This document shows, in pieces, positions 29,749 through 41,407 of a stretch of DNA of 64,000 nucleotides (positions are counted from its first letter, which is position 1; each line of letters begins with the position of its first letter). The notes below the pieces were generated by a model, which did no database searches, had not been told where the DNA came from, and saw only the letters and a list, made by a program, of their open reading frames with translations. The stretch spans positions 106,898 to 170,897 of the forward strand of contig CAWAYH010000008.1 in assembly GCA_963786195.1 (NCBI GenBank). Reading direction: 5' to 3'. Made by a program: the position numbers and the translations under genes. Source of the DNA: CAWAYH01 sp963786195 (GTDB lineage Bacteria; Acidobacteriota; Vicinamibacteria; Vicinamibacterales; 2-12-FULL-66-21).

Positions 29749-31078
29749 GAGCGGGCGTTCTCTCTTCCCACACGCGGCAGAGGTGCACGATCACCTCGAC
29801 CGCCTTCTCCATGTCCTGCGCCGAGACCCACTCGAGCCGGGAGTGGAAGTTGTGTTCGCCGGCGAAGATGTTGGGCGTCGGGAGGCCCATGAAGGAGAGC
29901 CGGGCGCCGTCGGTCCCGCCACGGATGGGCTTCTCGACCGGCGTCAGCTCGGCGCGCCGGATGGCCTCGCGCGCGCATTCGACGACGTCGGCGTAGCCGT
30001 CGAGGATCTCGCGCATGTTGCGGTAGGACTCCTCGATCTTGAACTCGATCGTCGCCCCCGGGTGATCGGCAACGACGTCCCGGGCAAGCTGCTCGACCAT
30101 GGCTTCCTTCTCTTCGAGGCCCGGCGTCGAGAAGTCACGGATCAACAGCTTGACCGAGGTTCGGTCGACCGACGCGTCCACGACGTACGGATGGACGTAG
30201 CCGTCGTAGCCGTCGGTTGTTTCCGGCGAGAGGCGATCCTTCGGCAGCCGGGCGATGAATTCGGCCGCGAGCTTGACGGCGTTGATCATCCGTCCCTTGG
30301 CATACCCGGGATGCGTGTTGAACCCCTTGAACGTGACCGTCATCGCGTCGGCTGAAAAGCTCTCCCACTCCATCTCGCCGGCACCGCCCCCATCCATCGT
30401 GTAGGCGCAGACGGCCCCGAACCGGCCGACGTCGAAGTGATTGGCGCCGCGGCCGATTTCTTCGTCGGGCGTGAAGGCAATGCGGATGGTTCCGTGCGGG
30501 ATCTCCTTGTGCGTTATCAGGTACTCGGCGGCGGCGACGATTTCCGCGACGCCCGCCTTGTCGTCCGCGCCGAGCAGCGTCGTGCCGGACGCCGTGACGA
30601 TGTCGTGGCCGATGTGCGCGGCGAGCGCCGCGTCGTCTGCAGGGCGGAGCACCGCGGTGGCATCGTCGGGCAGCACGATATCGCTGCCGTCGTACCGCTT
30701 GTGCACGATCGGACGCACGGCCAGTCCCGGCATCTCCGGGGACGTGTCGACGTGGGCGATGAATCCAATCACCGGCACATGGAGTTTCGTGGTCGTGGCC
30801 GGGATCGTCGCCATGACGTACCCGTGCTCGTCCATCGTCACGTCCTGGATGCCGATCTCGCGCAGCTCGTTGACCAGTTGGCGCATCAGCGCCAGCTGAC
30901 CGGGCGTGCTGGGAATCGAGGACGAATTCTCGTCCGCCCGCGTATTGACGGTGACGTAGCGGAGGAAGCGGTCCAGTACGGTGGTCTTTACGCCATCCGC
31001 CGCGCCAGGTCGTGGACGTCCGACAGGTGCACTATGAGCAGGTCGCTGGCGCGGACGGCTTGGAGGAGGTTTTGGCAT
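29735..31078 (-). CDS. pepT: Peptidase T (tripeptide aminopeptidase)
   Basis: Cytoplasmic M20B zinc aminopeptidase releasing N-terminal residues from tripeptides. The core (VLDRFLRYVTVNTRADE onward) has GFIAHVDTSPEM (metal His, catalytic Asp), TLLGADDKAGVAEI (bridging Asp), FTPDEEIGRGANHFD (catalytic Glu pair) and IRGGTDGARLSFMGLPTPN (His-free variant of the RGGTDGA motif). The core would begin near 31,000, but no start codon is there in frame. The first ATG is at 31,078, inside the upstream gene, giving an odd proline-rich leader. A base error at the junction may hide the real start. It converges with the BlaR1-like gene, overlapping by 14 bp. Confidence 0.88.
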   Translation of the reverse strand: MPKPPPSRPRQRPAHSAPVGRPRPGAADGVKTTVLDRFLRYVTVNTRADENSSSIPSTPGQLALMRQLVNELREIGIQDVTMDEHGYVMATIPATTTKLHVPVIGFIAHVDTSPEMPGLAVRPIVHKRYDGSDIVLPDDATAVLRPADDAALAAHIGHDIVTASGTTLLGADDKAGVAEIVAAAEYLITHKEIPHGTIRIAFTPDEEIGRGANHFDVGRFGAVCAYTMDGGGAGEMEWESFSADAMTVTFKGFNTHPGYAKGRMINAVKLAAEFIARLPKDRLSPETTDGYDGYVHPYVVDASVDRTSVKLLIRDFSTPGLEEKEAMVEQLARDVVADHPGATIEFKIEESYRNMREILDGYADVVECAREAIRRAELTPVEKPIRGGTDGARLSFMGLPTPNIFAGEHNFHSRLEWVSAQDMEKAVEVIVHLCRVWEERTPAPTAT

Positions 31079-32067
31079 GGTGATGTCGAGGCGGCTTCGT
31101 ACCTCACGGCCTCCATCTTCAACACGGACAGGCAGATTCGCAAGTACTCGACGACGGCGTGCAGCCCCTGGCCATAGTAAGCCATCCAGTTCCCGAAAAG
31201 GCGTGCCGCAAGATAGGCCCGGACCAAAGGATCGTACTCCGGCCACCAGCGTGACACGATCGGCCAACGACTCGCGAAGTCCGCGACGAGCGCGGGAACA
31301 GCAAGGCCCGCGGGGACCGACATCAACATGAGCTGGACGCGTCGGACATCTTCTGATGGATCCTCGGCGTCGCGATGAGCGCGCGTCTGGTCGAACGCAC
31401 GTTCGACGGCATTCCGCAACGGCGCCCCTCCGGGCCTCCACGACTGGCTCGCCGTGGTTGCAGCGGCGATGGTCGACAGAGCCTCTTCCGCCGTGCGGTC
31501 GCCCTGCGCAAGAACAGCCAGTGCTCGACGCTCCCACGCGTCGCACCCCTCATCATCTGTCAGCAGCCCGGGCCTGAGGAGCGGCGGCAGCACGTTTCTC
31601 GCATCCAGACCCTCGAGGTCGCCATCCAGCGCCAGCCCGGTCGGAGCCGGGACCACCCGAAGATCGCCCTGCGACATCAGCAGGTCCGCGGCGGTCGGGC
31701 AGAAGTGCGACAGCGAGATCTGCGTGCCGTGCCGGGTCCGCCGGACGACGCGCGGGAACTGACGGCAGGCCGTCGGGAGAAGCTGTGGACCGAGCTCGCG
31801 ATGGACCGCGCAGAGGCCACCGCGTTCGGCTTCGTAGAACACGCACGCGCCGTTCGATCGGACAGCGAGAATCGCCGCAGCGCCGTCGGGGAGGGCACCA
31901 TCGCTGACGAAGAGAGGCGCTTCAACCGGCCCGCGATCGAAGTGAATCGCCAGCTTCTGGAACGTCGGCTCTTCGACCGGAATCGCCCATCCTGCCGTAC
32001 AGCAGGCGCCCCGGTGACGGCAGCCGTAGTCCGCGTGCACGCTCAGGCACTCGGCTTCGTGTTCCAT
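30988..32067 (-). CDS. YkgJ-type cysteine-cluster protein
   Basis: 359 residues. The N-terminal half has an ordered cysteine series, CRHRGACCTAGW, then single cysteines in GACVFYEAERGGLCAVH and TACRQFPR, matching the YkgJ zinc/iron-binding cluster. FliB-type flagellin lysine methylases also contain this cluster, but no flagellar genes are present. The C-terminal half is helical with no recognised motif. It is divergent from the HTH-RDD-like gene and overlaps the start region of pepT, so the two are probably cotranscribed. The metal and function are unknown. Confidence 0.75.
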   Translation of the reverse strand: MEHEAECLSVHADYGCRHRGACCTAGWAIPVEEPTFQKLAIHFDRGPVEAPLFVSDGALPDGAAAILAVRSNGACVFYEAERGGLCAVHRELGPQLLPTACRQFPRVVRRTRHGTQISLSHFCPTAADLLMSQGDLRVVPAPTGLALDGDLEGLDARNVLPPLLRPGLLTDDEGCDAWERRALAVLAQGDRTAEEALSTIAAATTASQSWRPGGAPLRNAVERAFDQTRAHRDAEDPSEDVRRVQLMLMSVPAGLAVPALVADFASRWPIVSRWWPEYDPLVRAYLAARLFGNWMAYYGQGLHAVVEYLRICLSVLKMEAVRYEAASTSPCQNLLQAVRASDLLIVHLSDVHDLARRMA

Positions 32068-32184
32068 TTTGCAGCATTCAGATTACAGAAGTCGCGGGGC
32101 GATCAGCGGAAGATTCGTGAAACCTCGTGAAAGTAAAGAGTTTGGCTTCGGCCCCGTACTTGCTCATCGAAAGAGCCTTTTCTA

Positions 32185-32820
32185 ATGTCCGACAGTGAAT
32201 ACTTTGGCCCCAGGCTTCGCGCCGAGCGCGAACGCCGGGGTATCTCCATAGACACCATCGCGTCCGTCACCAAGGTCGGCGGAGACCTCTGGGACGGATT
32301 GGAGCGTAACGACTTCTCGCGCTGGCCGTCGGGGATCTTCGCCCGCGCGTTCGTCCGCGACTACGCGCGCGCCATTGGTCTCGACGCCGACGAGGTCGTC
32401 GACGAATTCTGCCGTCTGTTTCCCGTCGGCGATCGGCGCAGCAGCCGGTTGATTCAGGCGCAGGCGCAGCTGATCGGTCACAGCCTGGCGTACGCCGAGC
32501 CGGGCGCCGTGCCCCTGGAAGGCGATCGGCGCGCGGTGCCTCAGTACGTGATCGACGAAACCCGGGCTTCGCGCGCGAAGCTCATCTCGCGCATCGTCGG
32601 CACGGCGGTCGATTCCATCTGCACGCTCGGCCTCGCCGGCGGCATCGCGCACCTCATGGAAATCAACTTCTGGGCAATCGCCGGTGTCGTCACCGTGATG
32701 TACTACACCGTCATGACCGTCGCCATGGGCACCTCTCCGGGAATCCGGATCGCCGAGGCGCTCAGGCAGCGTCTACCCGCGCTGTTCGAGTTGACGGATC
32801 GACGTCGGGCGCACGCATAG
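32185..32820 (+). CDS. Helix-turn-helix (HTH_25, RodZ-like) protein with RDD-like membrane domain
   Basis: 211 residues. The N-terminal Cro/RodZ-type HTH runs LRAERERRGISIDTIASVTKV, then LERNDFSRWPSGIFARAFVRDYA and a hydrophilic linker. The C-terminal part has two hydrophobic segments ending MYYTVMTVAMGTSPGIRIAEAL, which resembles the end of RDD domains (YY...GQTPG). A paralogue with the same order lies at 56797. It could tether DNA-binding or cytoskeletal function to the membrane; the target is unknown. It starts at ATG 32185, 117 bp from the divergent cysteine-cluster gene. Confidence 0.75.
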   Translation: MSDSEYFGPRLRAERERRGISIDTIASVTKVGGDLWDGLERNDFSRWPSGIFARAFVRDYARAIGLDADEVVDEFCRLFPVGDRRSSRLIQAQAQLIGHSLAYAEPGAVPLEGDRRAVPQYVIDETRASRAKLISRIVGTAVDSICTLGLAGGIAHLMEINFWAIAGVVTVMYYTVMTVAMGTSPGIRIAEALRQRLPALFELTDRRRAHA

Positions 32821-32969
32821 TACGCGCCCGCACGTCCCCCTTCCGCTCGGACCAAGTGACGCGGGTCGGTGTCTAATCTGAGTAACGCCGGGACCTGCGG
32901 CCCGGCCGAGCGCATGGCGCATCGACGTCACAGCTCCAACAGCCCTTCTGCCTCGACGGCAGGCCAACC

Positions 32970-35900
32970 ATGACAATTTCATGTCGCCGCTGCTTGCTTC
33001 TGCTCGTAGTGTCTCTTGTCACCGTTGGTCCCGGCGCGTGGGCCGCAGGGAGGGACCAGGCGGGTGTGCCGCCCCGGGCGCTGACGATCGTCAGCGCCGG
33101 ACCGGAAGACGAAGTGGCGAGCCTCGCCGAGGCCAACGAGATCCGCGTCGTGTTCTCGGAGCCGATGGTGACGCTCGGCCGGATCCCCGCGGTGGTCCAG
33201 GCGCCGTTCTTCGAGGATCACGCCGGCCATCGCCGGCACGTTCCGGTGGTCCGGAACGACGATCCTGATCTTCACGCCCGATCCAAAGAAGCCGCTGCCG
33301 TTCGCGACGAGCTATCACCGTCACGATCGATACGACCGCAACGGCAGTCAGCGGCCGAAAGCTGGCCGAAGCCGTACACCTTCAGCTTCACGACACCGAC
33401 GGTGAGGCTGCTGCAGAACGCAGACTGGTACCGGCGCAACGGACGATTCGATCAGCCGATCGTCGTGCTGCTGCGCTTCAACCAGCCTGTCCGGCCGGCC
33501 AACGTGCTCGCGCATCTGCGCGCGCGGTTCGAGCCACATGAGTGGGAAGCTGCCCGGCCTCGAGGCCGACGCGCAGAACCGCCTGAAGTCGATCGCTCCC
33601 GCGGCGCTCGAACAGTTCTCCGCCAAGGTCGCGGCAACGAACGCCGCCGCCGCGTCGAACGCCGCCGGTCTCGCTGCGCCTGACGAACGACTGGGACAAG
33701 AAGCAATTCCCGCCGTCGCCCGATCTCGTGGTCTTCGAGACGACGACGCGGATACCGCCGGAGAGCTGGGTGAAGCTGCGAGCTCGACAGCAAGCTGCCG
33801 TCGCCCGCCGGGCCCGCGACGCCCGCGTCCGCGCAGGACTACACGATGAAGGCCGAGCCGGCGTTCTTCGTCCAGGGGTTCGCTGTGCACCGAAGGCTGC
33901 GATCCCGACGGCCGGAATCCGGTCAGGATGCGCACGCGCGTCGAAGTGGCGACTTTCGGCAAGGCGATGCGCGTGTCGAGCGTCACGGGGTCCGGAACGA
34001 CGGACGTTGCGAGGCCCGCACAACAACCGTCGACCGGGCGGATGCGCGACGACGGCGCATGGCTGACGCTCGAGGATGCCGGCTTCAACGCGCAGCCGCC
34101 GGCCAGCCGCTACGCCGTCACCCTCGACGCCGCGCTCACGTCGGTCGACGGCCAGACGCTCGGCTACACGTGGGCCAGCGAGGTCGACAACTGGCATCGC
34201 AGCGCGTTCACGAGCTTCGGCGACGGCCACGGCGTGTGGGAGACGAGCGGCGGATCGACTGCTGCCGTTCTACGCGCGCAACTTCCGGAACGTCACGCAG
34301 TGGGCCGCTCCGGTCGACGCCCGACGAGCTGATGCCGACGCTCGCGGTCGCTGACAGCCACGCTTCAGCAAGGCGCCTTCCGTCGCCGGCGTCGAGCGCA
34401 AGCTCGGCGTGACACCCGACCGCATCCAGTCGCACGGCCTCGACCTGTCGAAGGCGCTCGGACCGAAGGGCACCGGCCTGTGTGGACGGCGGTCGAGAAC
34501 GGCAAGCCGATCGACAACGCGCCCGTCGACGCGACGCGAGCCGCGTGCGCGCGTCGGTCGTCCAGGTCACCAACCTCGGCATCACCGTCAAGGACAGCCC
34601 GCAGAACACGCTGGTCTTCGTCACGCGGCTCGACACCGGGGCGCCGGTCGCCGGCGCGAAAGTGTCGATCATCGCGGACGGACAACAGCATGTTCTGGAC
34701 CGGGCACGACCGGAGCGCGCGACGGCGTCGCGCATCGGCCGCCGAGACACGCCTGCTCGCGAGACCAGAGCCAGACTGGTGGCGAGTTCGCGCTTCATCG
34801 TGACGGCCGAGAAGGACGGCGACATCGCCTACGTCGGCAGCGACTGGAACGAAGGCATCCAGCCGTGGGAGTTCGGCGTGCCAGTTCAACCTGCGACGAG
34901 GCCGAGCCGCTGCTGCGCGGCACCGTGTTCAGCGATCGCGGCGTCTACCGGCTCGGCGAGGAGGTGCACTTCAAGGCGATCCTCCGCAGCAACACGCCCG
35001 AGCGGCATTCGCCTGCTGCCCGACGGGCACGCGTGCTCTACGTCGTCGCTGCGCGACAGCCACAATCGAGTCGTCGACGAGCGCACGGTGACGGTCAACG
35101 CCTGGAGCAGCGCCGAGTGGACGCTGACGCTGCCCGCGGACGGCGCGCTCGGCAACTACAGCGTCCGCGCCGTGCTCGAGGGCGACCGGCCGAAGGCCAA
35201 GGCACCGGAGCGATCTCGATCCCGGCGCGACGCCCGGGCACGCCGCGCAGACGATGACGTGCCGTGCCAGAAGACGGTGCACGGCTCGTTCCTGGTCGCC
35301 GCGTATCGCCGTCCGGACTTCCGCGTCGACGTGACGCTGACCGGCCGACCGCCGCTCGCCGGCGATCCGCTGAAGGGCGTCGTGACCGCGCGCTACCTGT
35401 TCGGCGCGCCGATGGGCACGCGGCCGGTGAAGTGGACGCTGACGCGATCGCCGGTCGACGACGCGCCCGCCGCCGTCCGCGACGAAGTTCCCCGACGGAT
35501 CGCTGGATGTTCGTCGGCTGGCGGGAACGACCGGACATGCGTCTGCGGCAACGTGGCAGCCAGGACGAGGCGCGACGCTGACGACAAACGGGCGAGCTGT
35601 CGCTCGTCGCTCGAGACCGACGCCGACGAGCGCCGGCATGCCGTACACCTACACGCTCGAGGGCGACGTCGAGGACGTGTCGCGGCAGCACATCGCCAAC
35701 CGCGCGAGTCGTCGTGGTCCATCCGGCGCCCTGGTACATCGGCATCCGCCGGCCGCCGTACTTCGTCGAGCAGAAGACCGGCCTGAAGACCGAGGTCGTG
35801 ACCGTCGCTCCCGACGGCCAGGTCGTCGCCGGCGTGCCGGTCGACGTCACGCTGACGCAGGTCCAGTGGACACAGCGTCCGCCGCGCGGAAGGCAACGGC

Positions 35901-38900
35901 TTCTACACGTGGGACACGCGAGCGCAAGGAGGTCCCGGCCGGCTCGTGGACGGTGACGACCGCGCGCCGAGCCCGTGCCGCTCGACGTCCCGCTGCCGAC
36001 CGGCGGCTACTTCGTGCTCGAGGCGACGGCGCACGACGGCACGCCGGCCGCTATCGCGGTGACGCGGACGTCGTTCTACGCGCTCGGCGACGGCTACACC
36101 GCGTGGGCGCGCTACGACCACAACCGCATCGACCTCGTCCCCGAGCGCACGACCTACAAGCCGGGCGACACCGCGCGCATCATGATCCAGTCGCCGTGGG
36201 AGCAGGCGACCGCGCTCGTGACGACCGAGCGCGAAGGCATCCGCACGCATCGCCAGTTCGCGCTGACGTCGACGCAGCAGTCGATCTCCGTTCCGATCAC
36301 CGAGAGCGACATCCCGAACGTCTTCGTGTCGGTGCTGCTCGTCAAGGGCCGCACGACAGCGCCGCCGTCGACGTCGACGGCTGGAGCGCACGGACCATCG
36401 GCGGCGACGCAACGACGCCAGCGATCCCGGCAAGCCGTCGTTCCGGCTCGGCTACGTCGAGCTGAAGGTCGAGGACGCGTCGAAGCGGCTGACGGTCGCC
36501 GTGCGCGCGAACAAGGAAGAGTACCGGCCGGCGAACGCCGCCACGGTGACGCTCGACGTGAAGGATGCGGCAGGGCCGCGGCGCGCGCCAGCGAGGTGAC
36601 GCTCTGGGCCGTCGACTACGGCGTGCTGTCGCTGACGGCGTACCGGACGCCGGACGTTCTCGGCTCGGTCTACGTCCACAAGGCGCTGCAGGTGCTGAAC
36701 GCCGACAACCGCCAGCGGATCATCAGCCGCCGCGTGCTGACGCCGAAGGGCGAGACCGACGGCGGCGGCGGCGGGCGAGCGGACGCCGGCCGCGACCGAT
36801 GCGCAAGGACTTCCGCGTGCTCGCGTTCTGGCTCGGCTCGGTCACGACCGACGCGAACGGCCGCGGCCGACGGTCGACGTGAAGCTGCCCGAGTCGCTGA
36901 CGACCTACCGCATCATGGCGGTCGCCGGCGGACCGCAGCTCGCGCTTCGGGTCGGGCGACACCGAGGTCCGCATCAACAAGCCGCTGACGCTGAAGCCGA
37001 CGTTCCCGCGCTTCCTGGCGCGTCGGCGACAAGGCGTACGTTCGGCGCCGTCGTGACGAGCCAGCTGAAGGCGGCGGAGTCCGCGATCGTGACGATCAAG
37101 AGCCTCGATCCGGACGTCCTGCACGTTCACCGGCGCGGCGGAGCAGACCGTGCACGATCGGCGCCGGCGGATCGGTCGAGGTCCGCTTCGACGCCGCCGG
37201 GCGAGCGATCGGCCGCGCGCGCGTGCAGATGACGGTCAAGGTCGGCGACGAGACCGACGCCTTCGAGGACGTCATCCCGGTCGAGGTGCTCGCCTCGCCG
37301 GAAACCGTGGCGGCCTACGGCGAGGCGGCCGAAGGCGAACGCCACCGCCACCGAGACGCTGACGATTCCGGCGGGCGTCGTGCCGGGCTTCGGCGGCCTG
37401 CACGTCGAGCTGTCGTCGACGGCGCTGGTCGGCCTCGGCGAAGGCGCGCGCTATCTCGTCGAGTATCCGTACGGCTGCGCCGAGCAGCGGGGATCGCGCG
37501 CGCTGGCGCTGCTGCTCGCGGCCGATCTCGGCGACGCGTTCTCGCTGCCCGGCATCGACACCGCGCAAGATGCGCCCGGCCGTGCAGCAGACGCTGCAAG
37601 GAGCTCGAGCGGTTCCAGTGCGCGAACGGCGGCTTCGCCTACTGGCCGGGCGCAGTGCCCGTGGCACGTCGCCGTACCTCACGGGCTACCTGCTGCACGT
37701 CTTCAAGACGGCCGTCGGACCTGAAGTACGCCGTCGACCGCGGCGATGCGCGACCGCGCGCTACGCTACCTCGAGCAGCGAGCTGGCGGAGACGCCGCCG
37801 GCGAACGAGGGCTGGTGGCCCTCCTACACCGCGTGGCAGGCGTTCGCGGTGAAGGTGCTCGTCGAGGGCGGCCGCAACCAGGACTCGAACATCACGCGGC
37901 TCTACGGCTATCGCGATCGGATGCCGGTGTTCGCGCTCGCGTATCTGCACGACGCGCTGGTGCGCGAACGGCGAGCGCAGTCGGCGATCCCGCGCGCTCG
38001 CCGATCTGCGGCGCCGCATGTCGAACGCGATCCTGCCCGAGGCCGGCAGCGCGCACGTCGAGGAGCTGAGCGATCCGTACCTGCTCTGGTTCTGGAACTC
38101 GAACGTGCGCTCGACGGCGATCGTGCTGAACTCGCTCGTCCGGGCGGACGCGGACGGACGCGCCGATCCGGCACGATCGTGCGCTGGCTGATGGCCGCCG
38201 CGCGAAGGACGGCCGCTGGGGCAACACGCAGGAGAACGCGCTACGCGATGGAGGCGCTCGTCGCCTACTACCGCAAGTACGAGAGCGACGGTGCCGGACT
38301 TCACGCGCGGTCGTGACGCTCGGCGCGGACGAGCTCGCGCGCGAGCAGTTCCAGGGCCGCTCCACGGAGGCGACCGTGCAAGGACGTGCCGATGGCGCAG
38401 GTGCTCGCGCGGGCGCCGCCCGGCACCACGCAGCCGCTGACGTTCACGCGCGAGGGCACCGGCACGCTCTTCTACACGGCGCGCCTGCGCTACGCCGCCG
38501 ATCGCGCTGTTCCAGGACGGGCTCGACACCGGCATCCGCATCGAGCGCTCCTACGCGCCGTACGTCGAGACGGGCACACGGCCCGCGGCGACGACGCTAC
38601 AAGGCCGGCGATCTCGTCCGCGTGACGCTGACGTTCCACCTGACGAAGGAGCGCCGCTTCGTCGCGGTCACCGATCCGCTGCCGGCCGGCTTCGAGCCGG
38701 TCGAGTCGTGGTTCGCGACGACCGCCGCGGCGCTCTGACCACGAGCAGGACGATCAGGCTCGAGACCGGCGACAGACTGGATTCGCGTGGTGGCAGCGCG
38801 GCGGCTTCGATCACGTCGAGCGCCACGACGATCGCGTCCAGCTCTTCGCCACGCGGCTCAGCGAAGGCCGCCACGAGTTCACCTACATCGTCCGCGCGAC

Positions 38901-39005
38901 GACCGCCGGGACGTTCCGGACGGCGCCGGCGCGCGCGGAGGAGATGTACGAGCCGGAGGTGTTCGGCCGGACGGCGACGGCGGTCGATCGAAGTGCGGCG
39001 AGTAG
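32970..39005 (+). CDS. Alpha-2-macroglobulin family protein (heavily frameshifted sequence)
   Basis: Periplasmic protease-trapping protein of about 2,000 residues, spread over all three frames. The start is a signal peptide (RCLLLLVVSLVTVGPGAWAAG). MG-domain stretches include IRVVFSEPMVTLGRIPAV, RGVYRLGEEVHFKAILRS and AYRRPDFRVDVTLTGRPPL. The thioester motif YGCAEQ is intact at 37471-37488 within VEYPYGCAEQRGSRALALLL. The C-terminal part shows LVRVTLTFHLTKERRFVAV and TYIVRATTAGTFRTAP. A frame break occurs about every 100-200 bp, and several are cured by removing one inserted C. The end near 39,005 is approximate. It precedes pbpC, as yfhM does in Escherichia coli. Confidence 0.85.
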
Positions 39006-39006
39006 A

Positions 39007-41407
39007 GTGCCACGGGCTCGCTTCGAGGCGTCCGGCTGTCGCGTCGCACTGAAGTCGCCGCGCGTCTTGCGTGCTCGCGGTCGCCGCGCTGGTCGCGCTC
39101 GGTGCTCTGGATCCGCGCTGTCGGTCCCGCTCGTCCGCCGACCTGCTCGACCTGCTCCGACACGCCGTCGACGGTCGTCGTCGATCGGCACGGGCGTGCC
39201 GCTGTACGAAGCGCTGTCCGGCGACGGCGACGCGCACCGTCAGGCTCGAGGCGGCGCACCTGCCGCCGGTGCTCGTGGCGGCGACGATCGCGGCCGAGGA
39301 TCGGCGCTTCTGGTCGCATCCGGGCGTCGATCCGTGCTCGCGATCCTGCGCGCCGTCCGGCACAACCTGATGCGAGCGGCAGGTCGTCGAAGGCGGCTCG
39401 ACGATCACGCAGCAGGTCGCCAAGCTGCTGCTCAACCGCCGCAGCGCCGGACGCGGTCGCGCGGCTTGCGCGCGAAGGTTCGCGAGGCGGTGCTGGCGCT
39501 GCGGCTCGAGCATCGCTTCGCCAAGCGCGAGATCCTCGCGCTGTATCTGAACCTCGCCGCCTACGGCAACCAGATCGTCGGCGCCGAGCGCGCCAGCCGC
39601 GCGTACTTCGGCGACGGACGCGTCGATGCTCACGCCGGCGCAGGCGGCGTTCCTCGCCGGCCTGCCGCAGCGCCCGTCGGGCTTCAACCCGCACCGCAAC
39701 CGTACGGCCGCAGTCGCGCGGCAGCGACGCGTGCTGCGGCGCATGGCGGCGGCCGGCGCGCTGACGCGCCGAGCAGGCGCGCGAGGCGCGCGACGAGCGG
39801 CTGACCTTCGCGCGCGGACACGACGCCGTTCCTCGCGCCGCACTTCGTCGAGATGGTGCTGCGCGCCGCCGGGCGATCGCGCCCGGCGCGGATCGAGACG
39901 ACGCTCGACGCCGAGCTGCAGCGCGACGTCGCCGGCATCATCCGCAGCCATCGGCGCGCTGCTGCGAACGGCACGGCGCGGCCAACGTCGCCGTCGTCGT
40001 GCTCGACAACGCGCGCGGCGAGTGGCTCGCGTGGGAGGGATCGGGCGACTACTTCGACGCCGCACACGGCGGCACGATCAACGGCGCCGCTCACGCCGCG
40101 GCAGCCGGGCTCGGCGCTGAAGCCGTTCACCTACGCGCTCGCGTTCGAGGACGGCTTCACGCCGGCGACCGTGCTGGCCGACATCCCGTCGCACTTTCCG
40201 ACGGCCGAGCCGGGCGTGCTCTACAGCCCGCGCAACTACGACGGCCGCTATCGCGGCCCGCTGCTCGCGCGGCGCGCGCTGGCCGGATCCGAGAACGTGC
40301 CGGCCGTGGCGCTCGCGTCCGAGCTCGGCGTGCCGGCGCTGCTGCGGTTCCTGCACGCGCGCCGGCTTCACGACGTTCGATCGGAACGCCGTCGTACTAC
40401 GGGCTCGGCCTCACGCTCGGCAACGCCGAGGTGCGGCTCGACGAGCTCGTCGCCGCGTACGCGGCGTTCGCGCGCGGCGGCGACTGGATCGAGCCCACGT
40501 GGCGGCTGCCGCGTGAAGACGGCGCGGCGGCAGAGCGAGCCGCTCGTGTCGCCGCGGACGGCGTTCTGGATCACCGACATCCTGTCCGACGCCGACGCGC
40601 GCGAGTACATCTTCGGCCGCGGCGGCAGCCTCGAGTTCCCGTTCCCGGTCGCGGTGAAGACCGGCACGTCGCAGGCGTACCACGACAACTGGACGATCGG
40701 CTACACGCGCGACGTCACGGTCGGCGTCTGGGTCGGCAACTTCGATCGCACGCCGCTGCGCGATCTCGACCGGCGTCACCGGCGCCGGGCCGATCTTCCA
40801 CGCCGTCATGCTCGCGGCGACCCGTCGCGTCCGTGGATCGCACGGCGCGATCGAGGGTCAGCCGCCGGTCGCACGCCCGGCGGGTCTCGCCGAGCGCGAG
40901 ATCTGCGCGCTCTCGGGGATGCCCGCCAATCGCTGGTGCCCGGCGCGTCAGCGCGAGTGGCTCGCCGCGGGCGATCGATGCACGCCGTGCAGCTGGCATC
41001 ATCTGAGCGACGAGGGCCTGCTCGTCGTGTGGCCGCCGGAGTACCGTCAGTGGGCGCGGCAGAACGGGCTACTTGGTGACATGCGGGCCGTCGTGGCTAC
41101 CGCATCGCCGCAGGTTCCAGTCGAGGAGAACACGCCGGCACCTGCGAAGCGTCCGCTGGAGATCGTCAGCCCGCCGTCAGGCGCCGTCTACCTCATCGAC
41201 CCGACGCTGCGCCGCGAGTTCCAGACGGTGCCGTTGCGCGTCGTCACGCCCCGCCCCGGGCAGATCGAATGGCGAATCAACGACCGCCCGCTCGGGACGT
41301 CATCGTCGGAATCGCCGGTGATGTGGTCGCTGACGCCGGGTACCCATCGGATCACGGTCCGCACCGCCGCCGGTGTCGTGGCCGAGAGCACCATCGTCGT
41401 CCGATAG
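39007..41407 (+). CDS. pbpC: Penicillin-binding protein 1C (frameshifted sequence)
   Basis: Bifunctional peptidoglycan synthase of about 790 residues in pieces. Membrane anchor: LAVAALVALGAL. Glycosyltransferase family 51 motifs: ATIAAEDRRFWSHPGVDP and EGGSTITQQVAKLLLNRR (read across frames), then LALYLNLAAYGNQIVGAERA. Transpeptidase motifs: PGSALKPFTYALAFEDG (SxxK), GSENVPAVALASELG, and VAVKTGTSQAYHDNW (KTGT). The PbpC-specific C-terminal domain (IVSPPSGAVYLIDPTLR onward) is open to the TAG at 41407. The GTG at 39007 is a best guess for the start. It is coupled to the alpha-2-macroglobulin gene, which is thought to protect PbpC-repaired envelope from proteases. Confidence 0.87.

Noticed and set aside
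34208..35896. Several minus-strand frames in the alpha-2-macroglobulin region
   Set aside because: All are antisense shadows; the plus-strand pieces carry the conserved motifs in order.
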